Positions 33,907 through 42,915 are shown, counted from the stretch's first letter. The stretch: DNA of 64,000 bases from Amycolatopsis sp. EV170708-02-1 (GCF_022479115.1 NZ_CP092497.1:9052001-9116000), one strand, 5' to 3'. Program-made: numbers and translations. The notes: generated from the letters alone by a model not told the origin.

Positions 33907-34304
33907 GCCGTCGCCGTTTCGCCGGGCAGGGTGCGGGTGAGCGTGTGTCCCCGGCGCATCCGGCCGTCCGGGGTGAACTCGCCGAAGAAGTACACCTCCA
34001 TCGTGAGGTCCCTCTTGCGATTCGTCACGTACAAGGTGCTCCGGGCGGCGATGCGGTCCCCGCCCGCCACCGCTTCGTGCACCTCCCATCGCGCGGTGGG
34101 CCGGTTCTTGCGGACCGGCCGGGTATGCGCGATGAGCTTGTCCCGGTCCATCGGGTGCCCGTCGGCGATCTGCACGATGTCCGGCGTGTGATAGCGGTCG
34201 ACGATCGCGCCCGCGTCCTCGTCGCTGTTCACCAGTTCTTCGTGGAAGGCCGTGTGGAAATCCGCGATGAACTTCTTCGGGTCTGCGCCGTGGAAGGGTT
34301 CCAT
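33903..34304 (-). CDS. SnoaL-like/NTF2-fold protein
   Basis: A 133-residue protein, MEPFHGADPKKFIADFHTAFHEELVNSDEDAGAIV. It has the pattern of a SnoaL-like cone fold: helix, YHTPDIVQIADGHPMDRDKLIAH, then curved strands RWEVHEAVAGGDRIAARSTL and TMEVYFFGEFTPDGRM. Such proteins are small enzymes or ligand carriers; the role is unknown. ATG 34302-34304 has GGGAG 6 bases before it. It is divergent from the TetR gene across two near-identical operators and is the first gene of a pair with the copper chaperone. Confidence 0.75.
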   Translation of the reverse strand: MEPFHGADPKKFIADFHTAFHEELVNSDEDAGAIVDRYHTPDIVQIADGHPMDRDKLIAHTRPVRKNRPTARWEVHEAVAGGDRIAARSTLYVTNRKRDLTMEVYFFGEFTPDGRMRRGHTLTRTLPGETATA

Positions 34305-34330
34305 GATTGCTCCCAGCCTCACGAACGATC

Positions 34331-34382
34331 TCTTACAAGCTGTAAGATATCCACCGCCCATCAATTCTGACAAGGTGTAAGA
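34331..34382. promoter_or_regulatory. Twin TetR-type operators between divergent genes
   Basis: TCTTACA-AGC-TGTAAGA at 34331-34347 is a perfect palindrome. TCTGACA-AGG-TGTAAGA at 34366-34382 is the same site with one mismatch between its arms. Their centres are 35 bases apart and the second ends just before the TetR ATG. One regulator could repress both directions and itself. Confidence 0.75.
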
Positions 34383-34383
34383 G

Positions 34384-34971
34384 ATGCCTCGATCCTCGGC
34401 GCGGAACCAGCGCTCCGACGCACAGCGCAGCAGGGCTTCGATCCTGGACGCGGCGCTCCAGACCCTCGGCGCGGATCCCGACGCGGGCGTCGAAGCCATC
34501 GCCACCACCGCGGGCGTGACCCGGCAGACGGTCTACGCCCATTTCCCTTCACGAGGGGAACTTCTGGCCGCGGTACTCGACCGCATCACCGAAGAGGCTG
34601 TCGCCGCGATGGACGCCGCGGACCTCGACGAGGGCCCGGCCGCCGAGGCACTGGTGCGGTTGATCGAGGCCGGACGTCGCACGTCCGGGCGATACCCCGC
34701 CCTGCTCCGGAAGATCACTTCCCTGCCGGTGAGCCCGGAGGCCGACCAGCGGCGCCATTCACCGGTCGCCGAGCGGCTCGAGCGCGTCATCCGGCGGGGC
34801 AAGGCGACGGGCGAGTTCGATGATCGGCTGCCGACGGGCTGGCTGGTGGCGGTCACCGTGAAACTCGGTCACGCGTCCGGCGAAGAGGTCGACTCCGGCC
34901 GGATGTCCGAGGGCGAAGCGGCGGACGCGCTGCGCACGAGCCTGCTCCGAGTGCTCGGCGCGACACCGTGA
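34384..34971 (+). CDS. TetR-family transcriptional repressor
   Basis: A 195-residue repressor. Helix-turn-helix (about 12-60): RASILDAALQTLGADPDAGV then IATTAGVTRQTVYAHFPSRGELLAAVLD, a typical TetR recognition helix. The rest is a helical ligand domain (LVRLIEAGRRTSGRYPALLRK). The ligand is unknown. It is divergent from the SnoaL-like/copper-chaperone pair and preceded by two matching operators, so it most likely controls that pair and itself. Confidence 0.92.
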   Translation: MPRSSARNQRSDAQRSRASILDAALQTLGADPDAGVEAIATTAGVTRQTVYAHFPSRGELLAAVLDRITEEAVAAMDAADLDEGPAAEALVRLIEAGRRTSGRYPALLRKITSLPVSPEADQRRHSPVAERLERVIRRGKATGEFDDRLPTGWLVAVTVKLGHASGEEVDSGRMSEGEAADALRTSLLRVLGATP

Positions 34972-34977
34972 ACATGA

Positions 34978-35031
34978 CGAAGGGGCGCCTCTCCACCTCC
35001 CGTGAACGGGAAGCGGATCGACGCCCCTTCG
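34978..35031. terminator. Hairpin between TetR and DUF6918 genes
   Basis: CGAAGGGGCG at 34978-34987 pairs perfectly with CGCCCCTTCG at 35022-35031; an inner TCCCG/CGGGA stem lies between. It follows the TetR stop by 6 bases and precedes the convergent gene's stop. A very similar element lies after dnaA (59252-59304). Confidence 0.7.
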
Positions 35032-35053
35032 GCGCGTTTACGTCAGCGCGCGA

Positions 35054-35506
35054 TCAGACAGCCGCAGCGTGCTTGTCGATCAGCTGGCCGAGGCGGGGCA
35101 GGGCCTCCTCGACGTTCTTCTTGCCGTTCGGGCGCAGCTTCGAGTACACCTTCTTGATGCTGTCGCGGCTGCTCTTCTCGGCGCGCGAGTCGGTGACCGA
35201 CAGGAGCGCGTCCGAGGCCTCGTCGCCACGGCCGGCCAGGTAGGCGCCGAAGTCGTTGCCACCCTTGGCCTTGAAGTCGCCGTAGAACGGCTCGAGGGCG
35301 ACGGTGAAGTCGTCGAGCAGGGTGTCGACGGCGGCGGGGATGATGCCCGGCTTGATCTTCTTGACGGCGGCGAAGCCGGTCTTCACGACGGCACCCGAAA
35401 CGCCGCCCTTGTCCGAGACCTCGGCGTCGACGAGGCCTTCGAAGTCGCTCACGACCGCCGGGCGACGGCTGGAGTCGAGCAAGATTTCCTTGAGGGTGTC
35501 AGCCAC
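35054..35506 (-). CDS. Conserved actinobacterial protein (DUF6918-like)
   Basis: A 150-residue soluble, mainly helical protein, MADTLKEILLDSSRRPAVVSDF, with GVSGAVVKTGFAAVKKIKPGI, DFGAYLAGRGDEASDALL and KKNVEEALPRLGQLIDKHAA. It matches a family I recall as DUF6918; no function is known. It stands alone, with hairpins at the 3' side and a 167-base gap upstream. Confidence 0.7.
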   Translation of the reverse strand: MADTLKEILLDSSRRPAVVSDFEGLVDAEVSDKGGVSGAVVKTGFAAVKKIKPGIIPAAVDTLLDDFTVALEPFYGDFKAKGGNDFGAYLAGRGDEASDALLSVTDSRAEKSSRDSIKKVYSKLRPNGKKNVEEALPRLGQLIDKHAAAV

Positions 35507-35673
35507 GAAACCTGTCCTTTTGTCTTATGGGGAGAAATGATCTTTTGTGCCGCCGAGCCACACCGCAAGGCGGCCTCCGCCGGATCTGGCGTCGCGCTGG
35601 TCCCGCGAAACCTCGCGCGTGCGGCACAGGGTAGTACAAGATCAACTTCACTCTGACGTGTGGATACCACTAC

Positions 35674-36198
35674 CTAGAGCTTCAGCTCACCGATAGCCTC
35701 CTTCGCCACCGTACGTGCCTTGATGCTCTGCTTCTGGTTGGTGGTCACGACTACCGCGTTCCCGCCCTTCGCGACGGCGTAAACGGCGCCTTCGCCGGAG
35801 GGTTGGTAGCCGCCCTTCCAGCCCGCCGGTTCGTCGGCGGGGTTGGAGGTGTCGATGGGCGCCGCCTGATCCACGATCGCCTTGGCCACGGCAGGCTCCC
35901 CGACGTACACGCGCACGGTGAGCTGCAGTTTCCCGCTGAGCGCGTAGAAGAAACAGGCCGGATGCGGCTGATCGGCCGAGGTCTTGACCTTGGAGACCTT
36001 CTGCCCGTTGGCCTCCGAGACGAACTCGTTGCCCAGATACGGGCACGGCCCCTTGCCGGTGGGTTCCGGGGCGGGCGGGATGCTGGGCGCCGGGGTGTTC
36101 GACGGCGCGGGCGAACTCGCCGCGGGCGGCGGCTGTTCCGTCGGCCCGCAGGCCGCCAGCAGCGGCACGACGAGCGGCAAGATCAGAAGACGTCGCAT
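35674..36198 (-). CDS. Lipoprotein (DUF2020-like)
   Basis: A 174-residue lipoprotein. The signal ends in the lipobox LLAAC at residue 17 (MRRLLILPLVVPLLAAC). A Pro/Ala/Ser linker (about 20-48) leads to a domain with PCPYLGNEFVSEANGQKVSKV and PHPACFFYALSGKLQLTVRVYVG; the two Cys could form a disulfide. The pattern fits DUF2020 of actinobacterial lipoproteins, by memory. The role is unknown. Confidence 0.75.
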   Translation of the reverse strand: MRRLLILPLVVPLLAACGPTEQPPPAASSPAPSNTPAPSIPPAPEPTGKGPCPYLGNEFVSEANGQKVSKVKTSADQPHPACFFYALSGKLQLTVRVYVGEPAVAKAIVDQAAPIDTSNPADEPAGWKGGYQPSGEGAVYAVAKGGNAVVVTTNQKQSIKARTVAKEAIGELKL

Positions 36199-36270
36199 AG
36201 TGGCGTCCAGTGAAGCAGATCGCCGTTCGTGCGACGATGGCCGTGCGCGAGGAGTCTTCGGGAGGCGTCA

Positions 36271-36984
36271 GTGCTCAGCAAGGAGCAGTACCTGGGTGCG
36301 GTGGCAGAGCGCATCCAGCGCAGCGGGGGCAGGCTGAACACGGTCCAGATCGGCCCGAGCGCCGCCGTCGTGGGCCTGTTCACCGAGTCCGTGATGATGT
36401 CGACGATGAACTACTGCGTGGTCGCCGCGGCGATCCCGGAGGTGACGGCACCCGCGTTGTACGACTTCACCCGGCTGGCGACGCAGCACGCGCGCGCGAA
36501 CGTGATGGGCACGGTCGGCTGGACGGCCGCCTCGGTGGTCATCGCCGGGCTGATCGGTGACCGGGTGTACCCGGACGCCGCGCAGGCCGCGTCGGCGAAA
36601 TCCGGTAACCAGTTCGGCGGCGAGACGCGCATGGTGGCCGTCGACGTGTCGGCGGCGCAGATGTACGCGTTCGTCGGCGGGAAGCTGTGGGGCGCGGCGG
36701 TCCAGGGTTCGGTCAACGCGAAGCTGACGTTCTGTTTCCCGCAGCCGGCCGAGGTCTATCAGCAGGTGCAGTGGGCGCAGTCGCAGGGCCAGCAGCCGCC
36801 GATGCCGCCAGGACCGCCCGGTCCGCCTCCCGGCCAGCAGCAGCCACCGCCCGGCTGGCAACCGCAGCAGCCGCAGTATCCGGTCGGGCCGCCGCCCGCG
36901 CAGGGTCCGCCGCCGGGCCAGCATCCGCCGCACTATCCGCCGCCCGCGCCCGGCTATCCGCCGCAGCGCCCGCCGGGGTACTGA
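36271..36984 (+). CDS. Conserved protein with helical N-domain and Pro-rich tail
   Basis: A 237-residue protein. GTG 36271 has GGGAGG 5 bases before it. Residues 1-165 form a folded domain (SKEQYLGAVAERIQRSGGRL; MSTMNYCVVAAAIPEVTAPA; MVAVDVSAAQMYAFVGGKLWG) with no clear signal peptide. The tail from about 175 is almost only Pro, Gly and Gln (GPPGPPPGQQQPPPG...). Such tails bind SH3-like or surface partners or keep proteins soluble. No family recognised. Its stop overlaps the start of the next gene (TGATG), so it is coupled to the flavin oxidase. Confidence 0.75.
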   Translation: MLSKEQYLGAVAERIQRSGGRLNTVQIGPSAAVVGLFTESVMMSTMNYCVVAAAIPEVTAPALYDFTRLATQHARANVMGTVGWTAASVVIAGLIGDRVYPDAAQAASAKSGNQFGGETRMVAVDVSAAQMYAFVGGKLWGAAVQGSVNAKLTFCFPQPAEVYQQVQWAQSQGQQPPMPPGPPGPPPGQQQPPPGWQPQQPQYPVGPPPAQGPPPGQHPPHYPPPAPGYPPQRPPGY

Positions 36985-37625
36985 TGGATCGCACGCTGCG
37001 CGGCTGGCCTTCGTTCCCCGAAGAACTTCCGGAGTTCGACACCGAGGCCACTCCCGCGACCCCGCGCGAGCTCTTCCTGGAGTGGCTCGACGAGGCGGGG
37101 GAACACGTCCTGGCGCCGCACGCCGTCACGCTGTCCACAGTGGACGCCGACGGGGTGCCGGACGCGCGGGTCGTGATCCTCAAGGACGTCGACGGGGACA
37201 CCTGGGCGGTCGCGACGAGCTCCGAAAGCCCGAAAGGTGTTCAGCTGGCGAAGAATCCGTTCGCCGCGCTGACGTTCTTCTGGCCGGGACGAGGCCGTCA
37301 GGTCCGGATGCGCGGCCCGGTCTCGGTCGCCGATCCGGAGGTGTCCGCGGCCGATTTCACCTCCCGGCCACCGGCGTCCCGGGTGGAGGCGTTCATCGGC
37401 AGGCAGTCCCAGGTGCTCGAAGATCCGGCCGACCTCGACCGCGCGGCCGCGGAAGCGGAGCGATGGGTCGAGGAGAATCCCGGTGTGGCACCGGAAACCT
37501 GGACCCGCTACCTGGTGACGCCGTCCGAAGTGGAGTTCTGGCAGGCGAGCCACGACCGCCGGCACCGGCGGCTCCGCTACCGGCGCGCGGACGGGACCTG
37601 GCACAAAGAACGTCTCTGGCCGTAA
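36984..37625 (+). CDS. Pyridoxamine 5'-phosphate oxidase-family protein
   Basis: A 213-residue split-barrel flavoprotein. It has the PNPOx pattern: HAVTLSTVDADGVPDARVVILKDVDGDTWAVATSS, the FMN phosphate-binding SPKGVQLAKNPFAALTFFW and RQVRMRGPVSV, then a C-terminal dimer part with VEFWQASHDRRHRRLRY and KERLWP (true PdxH usually ends RLAP). It may make pyridoxal phosphate from PNP/PMP, or be a related FMN enzyme; the changed C-terminus keeps this open. Confidence 0.85.
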   Translation: MDRTLRGWPSFPEELPEFDTEATPATPRELFLEWLDEAGEHVLAPHAVTLSTVDADGVPDARVVILKDVDGDTWAVATSSESPKGVQLAKNPFAALTFFWPGRGRQVRMRGPVSVADPEVSAADFTSRPPASRVEAFIGRQSQVLEDPADLDRAAAEAERWVEENPGVAPETWTRYLVTPSEVEFWQASHDRRHRRLRYRRADGTWHKERLWP

Positions 37626-37719
37626 ACGGTAACTGGGAACGACGATCGTCGGGTTGTCGTGGATGATTCACTTCGGCGACGGTGAACGACACCTTGTCCC
37701 CAGATCGTTCGGAGGCGAA

Positions 37720-38997
37720 ATGTCCACACGCCGTCGCATCGGGGGCGCCTTGGCCGCCACAGGGCTCGCCCTGCTGGCCGTCACGACGCCCGTCGCGAAC
37801 GCCCAGACCGGCGACCCGGCGAGAGGGCTGTACTCGGTGGAGGGGGCGTCCACTCCCGACAAACGCACCGAGGTCGCCCGCACCGGTGTCGACGTCGCGG
37901 GTTCGCGCGGCGGCGCGCTGACCGTCGTCGCCACGCCGGGACAGGCCGCGGCCCTGCGCGCGAACGGGTTCGGCCTGAAGCCGCTCGGCGACTTCGACAG
38001 CATGCTGAAACAACGGAGCGATCGGGCGGGCACCGCGGCCGTCGCGGGCGACTTCCCGCCGGGCGACGAGGCGTACCACACCTACGCCGAAACGACCGCG
38101 GAGCTGCAGAAGGCCGCGAAGGACCACAGCGACATCGCGACGCTGTCGAGCGTCGGCAAGTCCTACGAAGGCCGCGAGCTGAACCTGCTGAAGATCAGCG
38201 ACAACGCGGGCACGGACGAGAACGAGCCCGAGGTCCTCTTCACCTGCAACCAGCACGCGCGCGAACATCTCACCACCGAGATGTGCCTGCGGATCGTGCA
38301 GCGGTTCACCAGCGGGTACGCGAGCGACCCCGCCATCAAGAAGATGGTCGACGAGCACGAGATCTACGTGATCCCGAACGTCAACCCGGACGGCTCCGAG
38401 TACGACATCACCGGCGGCGAGTACCAGGGCTGGCGCAAGACGCGGAAGCCCGTGCCGGGCAGCAGCGCGGTCGGCACCGACCCGAACCGCAACTGGGACT
38501 ACAAGTGGAACTGCTGCGGCGGGTCGAGCAACAGCCCGTCCGCCGAGGACTACCACGGTCCGTCGGCGTTCTCCGAGCCCGAGACCAAGGCGGTCGCGGC
38601 GTTCGTCGACTCGCGCGTGGTCGGCGGCGCGCAGCAGATCAAGACGCATATCGACTTCCACACCTTCTCGGAACTGGTGCTCTGGCCGTACGGCTACACC
38701 AAGGCGGACACCGACACGGGTCTGAGCGAAGAGGAAGCGAAGCGCTTCGCCGACGTCGGCAAGCAGATGGCCGCCACCAACGGCTACACGCCGGAGCAGT
38801 CCAGCGATCTGTACGTCACCGACGGCGACGTCAACGACTGGGCGTGGGGCAAGCACAAGATCCTCAGCTACACCTTCGAGATGTACCCGAAGGACGGCGG
38901 GATCGACGGCTTCTACCCGCCCGCTTCGGTGATCCCGGAGCAGACCGCCCGCAACGACAAGGCGGTCGACATCCTGATCAACGAGGCGAAAGCCTGA
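37720..38997 (+). CDS. Secreted zinc carboxypeptidase, M14 family
   Basis: A 425-residue protease. ATG 37720 has a GGAGG site and opens a signal peptide (RRRIGGALAATGLALLAVTTPVANA). A pro-region follows to about residue 115. The M14 domain has the zinc ligands in CNQHAREHLTTEM (His, Glu) and IDFHTFSELVLWPYG (His), substrate Arg in TDPNRNWDYKW and the catalytic Glu in LSYTFEMYP. It removes C-terminal residues from peptides outside the cell. Two cysteines adjoin in KWNCCGGSSN. Its 3' end overlaps the convergent gene by 20 bases. Confidence 0.93.
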   Translation: MSTRRRIGGALAATGLALLAVTTPVANAQTGDPARGLYSVEGASTPDKRTEVARTGVDVAGSRGGALTVVATPGQAAALRANGFGLKPLGDFDSMLKQRSDRAGTAAVAGDFPPGDEAYHTYAETTAELQKAAKDHSDIATLSSVGKSYEGRELNLLKISDNAGTDENEPEVLFTCNQHAREHLTTEMCLRIVQRFTSGYASDPAIKKMVDEHEIYVIPNVNPDGSEYDITGGEYQGWRKTRKPVPGSSAVGTDPNRNWDYKWNCCGGSSNSPSAEDYHGPSAFSEPETKAVAAFVDSRVVGGAQQIKTHIDFHTFSELVLWPYGYTKADTDTGLSEEEAKRFADVGKQMAATNGYTPEQSSDLYVTDGDVNDWAWGKHKILSYTFEMYPKDGGIDGFYPPASVIPEQTARNDKAVDILINEAKA

Positions 38998-40171
38998 GAT
39001 CGGCCACTCGCGACGCCCGGCTCTTCGGCGAATCCAAGCTGAAGCTCCGGGCGTCGCCCAGCTGGTCACGGACGAATTCCTCGGTCCTCGCGATCGTCTC
39101 GCGCAACGCGGCGTCCTCGTCGCCGAAGAATTTGTGGACGATCTTCCCGGCCTCGGTGTCGAACTCCCACAAGCCGGCGATGCGGCCCCTGTCGACGATG
39201 ACGTGACTAGGCGGATCCGCCTGCCCGCCCAGCGTCTCCCCCGCCCGGCCTCCGGGCACCGGTCGTTCGACGTCGGTGTCGGCGAGCAGCCGCGACATCT
39301 CGCGGTGCAGGAGATGGATGCCGTCGATTCCCGCGAGCAGCGTGTACGACGGCTCGGACGGCACGGTGAACGCGGCGAACTCGTCCGCGAGTTCCTTGGG
39401 CATCAAGAGATCGGTGCCGTCGAGCGGCACGAGCTCCAGCTCTGCCGCGATCTTCTTCGCGCTCGCCGCGGTGAAACCGGAGAACCAGCGGAAATGCTTG
39501 AGCGACGCCGGAGCCGCCCACGAGAAGTACCGCCGGGCGAGCCCGGTCCGCGCGGTGTCCATATCGGACAGTCCGCCGCGCGGGGACGGCGTCCAGCGGA
39601 CATAGCCGTAACGCTGCTGATCCAGCCTGCCGTCGACCGGGACCCGGCGGATGTCGCCGCGCGCCTGGAGCAGGCCGAGCGCGAGCGGCAACGTCGTGGT
39701 GGTGCCGCGTTTCCGGCCCGCCTCTCCGAGGTTGCGCACCGCGCCTTGGGCGGCGTCCTTGATCGCGGGCGGGCCGAGCGGCTCGTCCGACGCGTCGAGC
39801 AGGTCGGTGACGGTGACGCACAGCTGCTCGATCTCGGCCTGGGTGACGCCGAGGTACTTCTCCGCGGCCGCGAGCTCGCCGGCGGGCGCCCCGGCCCCGA
39901 CGGTCAGGCCGAGTTCGAAATCCGCCGACGGCAGGACGTAAGTGCAGCCGCGCGCCGAAGGCAGCTCATGGATGGCCAGCCGGGCGACGTCCGCGTCGAC
40001 GGTCTCGCGATCGAGACGGGCTCTGGCGAACAGCCCGAGATAGGGCGCCGACCCGCCGACCGAGCGCATCCAGCCGGTCCGTTCCAGCACCTCGGCCGCC
40101 GATACCCCGTGCAGCGATCCGTCGAGACCCTGCCGATGTGCCCACCACGCGCGCAGCTTGTCGGTCGCCAT
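38978..40171 (-). CDS. Winged-helix DNA-binding domain protein (HTH_42, AlkZ-like)
   Basis: A 397-residue protein starting MATDKLRAWWAHRQGLDGSL, of the HTH_42/AlkZ-like group. It has LERTGWMRSVGGSAPYLGLFARA, then tandem winged-helix modules (GLLQARGDIRRVPVDGRLDQ) and a C-terminal part with DRGRIAGLWEFDTEAGKI. AlkZ relatives are DNA glycosylases that open interstrand cross-links made by natural products such as azinomycin; the AlkZ-type catalytic Gln motif QxQ is not evident, so activity is uncertain. It is divergent from the ADP-ribosylglycohydrolase gene. Confidence 0.75.
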   Translation of the reverse strand: MATDKLRAWWAHRQGLDGSLHGVSAAEVLERTGWMRSVGGSAPYLGLFARARLDRETVDADVARLAIHELPSARGCTYVLPSADFELGLTVGAGAPAGELAAAEKYLGVTQAEIEQLCVTVTDLLDASDEPLGPPAIKDAAQGAVRNLGEAGRKRGTTTTLPLALGLLQARGDIRRVPVDGRLDQQRYGYVRWTPSPRGGLSDMDTARTGLARRYFSWAAPASLKHFRWFSGFTAASAKKIAAELELVPLDGTDLLMPKELADEFAAFTVPSEPSYTLLAGIDGIHLLHREMSRLLADTDVERPVPGGRAGETLGGQADPPSHVIVDRGRIAGLWEFDTEAGKIVHKFFGDEDAALRETIARTEEFVRDQLGDARSFSLDSPKSRASRVADLRLSPR

Positions 40172-40224
40172 GACTCCACGGTATGGGCATCCGGTGACAC
40201 CCCGCAGCCTGGCACGATGGACGG

Positions 40225-41076
40225 ATGCTGGTCGAGCTGGCCATCGGCGACGCGTACGGGGGCTCCTTCGAGCACGCGTACCCGAGCTTCGTCGCGGAGC
40301 ACAACAACCTGACCGGCTACGTGCCGCATCACGGGCAGCCCGGTGCCCCGGCCGGCCGCTACACCGACGACACGCAGATGACGATCGCGATCGCCGAGGT
40401 GCTCGTCTCGGGCCTGCGGTGGACGCCGCTGCTGCTCGCCGAGCAGTTCGTGCGGGCGTATCACCGCGATCCGCACGACGGCTACGCACCGAGTTTCCAT
40501 CAGCTGCTCAGCGAGGTCCGCGACGGCGAAGAGCTGCTGCGACGGCTCCGGCCGCAGAGCGACAAGAGCGGCGCCGCCATGCGCGCCGGGCCGATCGGGG
40601 TCCTGCCGACCGTCGACGACGTGCTCTATCACGCGAAACTGCAGGCCAGGATCACGCACGACACCCCGGCCGGGATCGCCGCGGCGCAGGCGGCCGCGCT
40701 GGCCGTGCACTACTGCCACCATCGGGTGGGGCCGCTTTCCGAAATCGCGAGGTGGATCGAAGGGATCCTTCCCGAGGATGTCGGGCACGGCGGCTGGGCG
40801 CTGCCGTGGTCGGGCAAGGTCGGGCCACAGGGCTGGATGAGCGTGCGCGCCGCGCTGACCACCCTCGCGAACGGCCGGAGCCTGAGCGGGATGCTCCACT
40901 CCGCCGTCGCGCTCACCGGCGACGTCGACACCGTCGCGACGATCGCGCTGGCCGCCGCCTCACGCTCGCCCGAGGTGGCGCAGGATCTGCCGCCGGTGCT
41001 GTGGCGCGACCTGGAGAACGGCGAGTTCGGCCGCGATCATCTGGCGAGGCTCGACGAGCGGCTGCTGCACATCTGA
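40225..41076 (+). CDS. ADP-ribosylglycohydrolase-family protein
   Basis: A 283-residue all-helical metal enzyme. The first Mg2+-binding motif is in RYTDDTQMTIAIAE and the second near the end in VALTGDVDTVATIALAAASRS; AIGDAYGGSFE at the N-terminus is also typical. The family removes ADP-ribose from proteins or dinitrogenase reductase, or acts on ADP-ribosyl-like molecules. No ADP-ribosyltransferase lies near, so the substrate is unknown. The second motif reads GDVDT where GGDTDT or GGDADT is usual. Confidence 0.88.
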   Translation: MLVELAIGDAYGGSFEHAYPSFVAEHNNLTGYVPHHGQPGAPAGRYTDDTQMTIAIAEVLVSGLRWTPLLLAEQFVRAYHRDPHDGYAPSFHQLLSEVRDGEELLRRLRPQSDKSGAAMRAGPIGVLPTVDDVLYHAKLQARITHDTPAGIAAAQAAALAVHYCHHRVGPLSEIARWIEGILPEDVGHGGWALPWSGKVGPQGWMSVRAALTTLANGRSLSGMLHSAVALTGDVDTVATIALAAASRSPEVAQDLPPVLWRDLENGEFGRDHLARLDERLLHI

Positions 41077-41136
41077 CGTACCCGGGATCCACACGACGCG
41101 GACGTGCGCGTGCGCCCGGTTCGGCAGACTGAGCCG

Positions 41137-42201
41137 GTGAGGTGGCTGATCAGAAGTGGAGCCGTCGCCGCTTGGCTCGCGGTGAGCACGCTGCTCGTCG
41201 TCGGCACGGCGAACCTCGAACCCGGACACGGGGAGCGCCCGGTCGACGCGTTCGGGTTCGCCGTCGTCGCGTTCGCTTGTCTCGCGCTGACCACCGTCCG
41301 GCGGACACCGGTGACGGCTGCGGTGGCGGAAGCGTTTGCGCTCCTGCTCTACCTGGGGTTCGGCTATCCCGACGGTCCCGTGCTGTTCGCCGGTCTCGTG
41401 CCGTTGTTCGCGCTCGGGCTCCTGCGTCCCCGACGGCTCGCGTACGCCGTCGCGGCCGGTATGGCGGCGACGGTCGTCGGCACGAACGTGGCCACCGGCG
41501 GGGCAGGCGTCCTCGATCTGGTCTTCGTCGGCTGGGCCGGCGTCGCGGTCTTCGCGGCCGACGCGCTTCGAGGACGCCGTGAGCGGACCGCGGCCGCCGA
41601 ACGGGCGGAACGTGATCGCGTCCTCGGCGAGCGGCTGCGTATCGCGCAGGACCTGCACGACAGCGTCGGCCACGCGATGGCGGTGATCAACGTCCAGTCG
41701 GGGATGGCCCGGCACGTCATCGACGATCACCCGGAAGTGGCGAAGGAAGCGCTCGAAATCGTCCGCACGGTCAGCGGCACGATCCTCGACGAACTGAACG
41801 CCATGGTGCGGCTGCTGCGCGACGACTCCGCGCCGCTCGGACCGGCGCCGGGGGTCGCGGACATTCCGGAGCTGGTCGCTTCGGCGAATCACGCGGGCTT
41901 GGCCGTCACGCTGGACCTCGACGCTCCCGGGATCGATCAGCCGGTCGGCGGCGCGGTGTACCGGATCGTCCAGGAGTCGCTCACGAACGCCGCGAAACAC
42001 GGCGCGTCACCCGTCGGTGTGACGGTGCGGAGGGACGAGGACGGTCTGCGGCTCGACGTGCTCAACGAGGTCGACGAGCCGGGTCCGGACGTTCCCGGCG
42101 CCGGGATCAGGGGAATGGGTGAACGAGCCAGGTCGACCGGCGGCACACTGACGGCGGGCCGCGAGGACGGGAGGTTCCGGGTGAGCGCGCGATGGCCGTG
42201 A
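41137..42201 (+). CDS. Sensor histidine kinase, NarL-type partner
   Basis: A 354-residue kinase. GTG 41137 (start RWLIRSGAVAAW) is chosen over GTG 41104 because CAGACT, a -10-like box, lies 6 bases before it. Residues about 5-135 hold four or five membrane helices. The HisKA_3 domain has phospho-His in LRIAQDLHDSVGHAMAVINV, and the ATPase part has IVQESLTNAAKHG and GAGIRGMGERARSTGG. It overlaps the next gene, its regulator, by 10 bases. The signal is unknown; its small size and type resemble DesK-like sensors. Confidence 0.9.
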   Translation: MRWLIRSGAVAAWLAVSTLLVVGTANLEPGHGERPVDAFGFAVVAFACLALTTVRRTPVTAAVAEAFALLLYLGFGYPDGPVLFAGLVPLFALGLLRPRRLAYAVAAGMAATVVGTNVATGGAGVLDLVFVGWAGVAVFAADALRGRRERTAAAERAERDRVLGERLRIAQDLHDSVGHAMAVINVQSGMARHVIDDHPEVAKEALEIVRTVSGTILDELNAMVRLLRDDSAPLGPAPGVADIPELVASANHAGLAVTLDLDAPGIDQPVGGAVYRIVQESLTNAAKHGASPVGVTVRRDEDGLRLDVLNEVDEPGPDVPGAGIRGMGERARSTGGTLTAGREDGRFRVSARWP

Positions 42202-42851
42202 TCAGGGTGGTACTCGCCGACGATCAGCTCCTGGTGCGATCCGGGTTCGCGGCGCTGCTCCGGGTGGAACCCGGGATCACCGTGGTGGGGGAGGCGGACG
42301 ACGGCGAGGCGGCGGTGGCCGTCGTCGCGGAAACCGTGCCCGACGTGGTACTGATGGACGTCCGGATGCCCGGCCTCGACGGTATCGAGGCCACCCGCCG
42401 CATCGTGGCGGACGAACGGCTGTCCGGCGTGCGCGTCCTCATGCTGACCACGTTCGACCTGGACGAATACGTTTTCGACGCCTTGCGCGCGGGCGCCAGC
42501 GGGTTCCTGCTCAAGCACACCGCTCCCGCCGATCTCCTCCAAGCCGTCCGGGTGGTCGCCGCGGGCGACGCGCTCCTCTCGCCGAGCGTCACCCGGCGCC
42601 TGATCGCGGAATTCACCGCGCGGCCGTCGCCTTCGCTACCCCGTGCGGAGGGTTCGCCGTTCACCGAGCGGGAGCACGAAGTCGTCCAGCGGGTCGCGCA
42701 GGGCATGTCGAACGAGGAGATCGCGCGGGAGTTCTTCATCAGCGCGGCGACGGTACGGACGCATGTGAGCCGCGCGATGAGCAAGGTACACGCCCGCGAT
42801 CGCGCGCAGCTGGTGGTGTTCGCGTACCGGACCGGGATGGTGCGCGCCTGA
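42192..42851 (+). CDS. NarL/LuxR-family response regulator
   Basis: A 219-residue regulator. Receiver domain with VVLADDQLLVRSGF, phospho-Asp in DVVLMDVRMPG, Thr in LMLTTFDL and Lys in FLLKHTAP. LuxR helix-turn-helix: FTEREHEVVQRVAQGMSNEEIA and ISAATVRTHVSRAMSKV. It overlaps the kinase gene by 10 bases and so is coupled to it. Its targets are not evident; the secreted hydrolase directly downstream is one candidate. Confidence 0.93.
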   Translation: MAVIRVVLADDQLLVRSGFAALLRVEPGITVVGEADDGEAAVAVVAETVPDVVLMDVRMPGLDGIEATRRIVADERLSGVRVLMLTTFDLDEYVFDALRAGASGFLLKHTAPADLLQAVRVVAAGDALLSPSVTRRLIAEFTARPSPSLPRAEGSPFTEREHEVVQRVAQGMSNEEIAREFFISAATVRTHVSRAMSKVHARDRAQLVVFAYRTGMVRA

Positions 42852-42915
42852 CGTAGCCGTCGATCTCCACAGCGGCACGACGACGCGACCCTGGCCCGCG
42901 AGCGACGCTTTCGCC

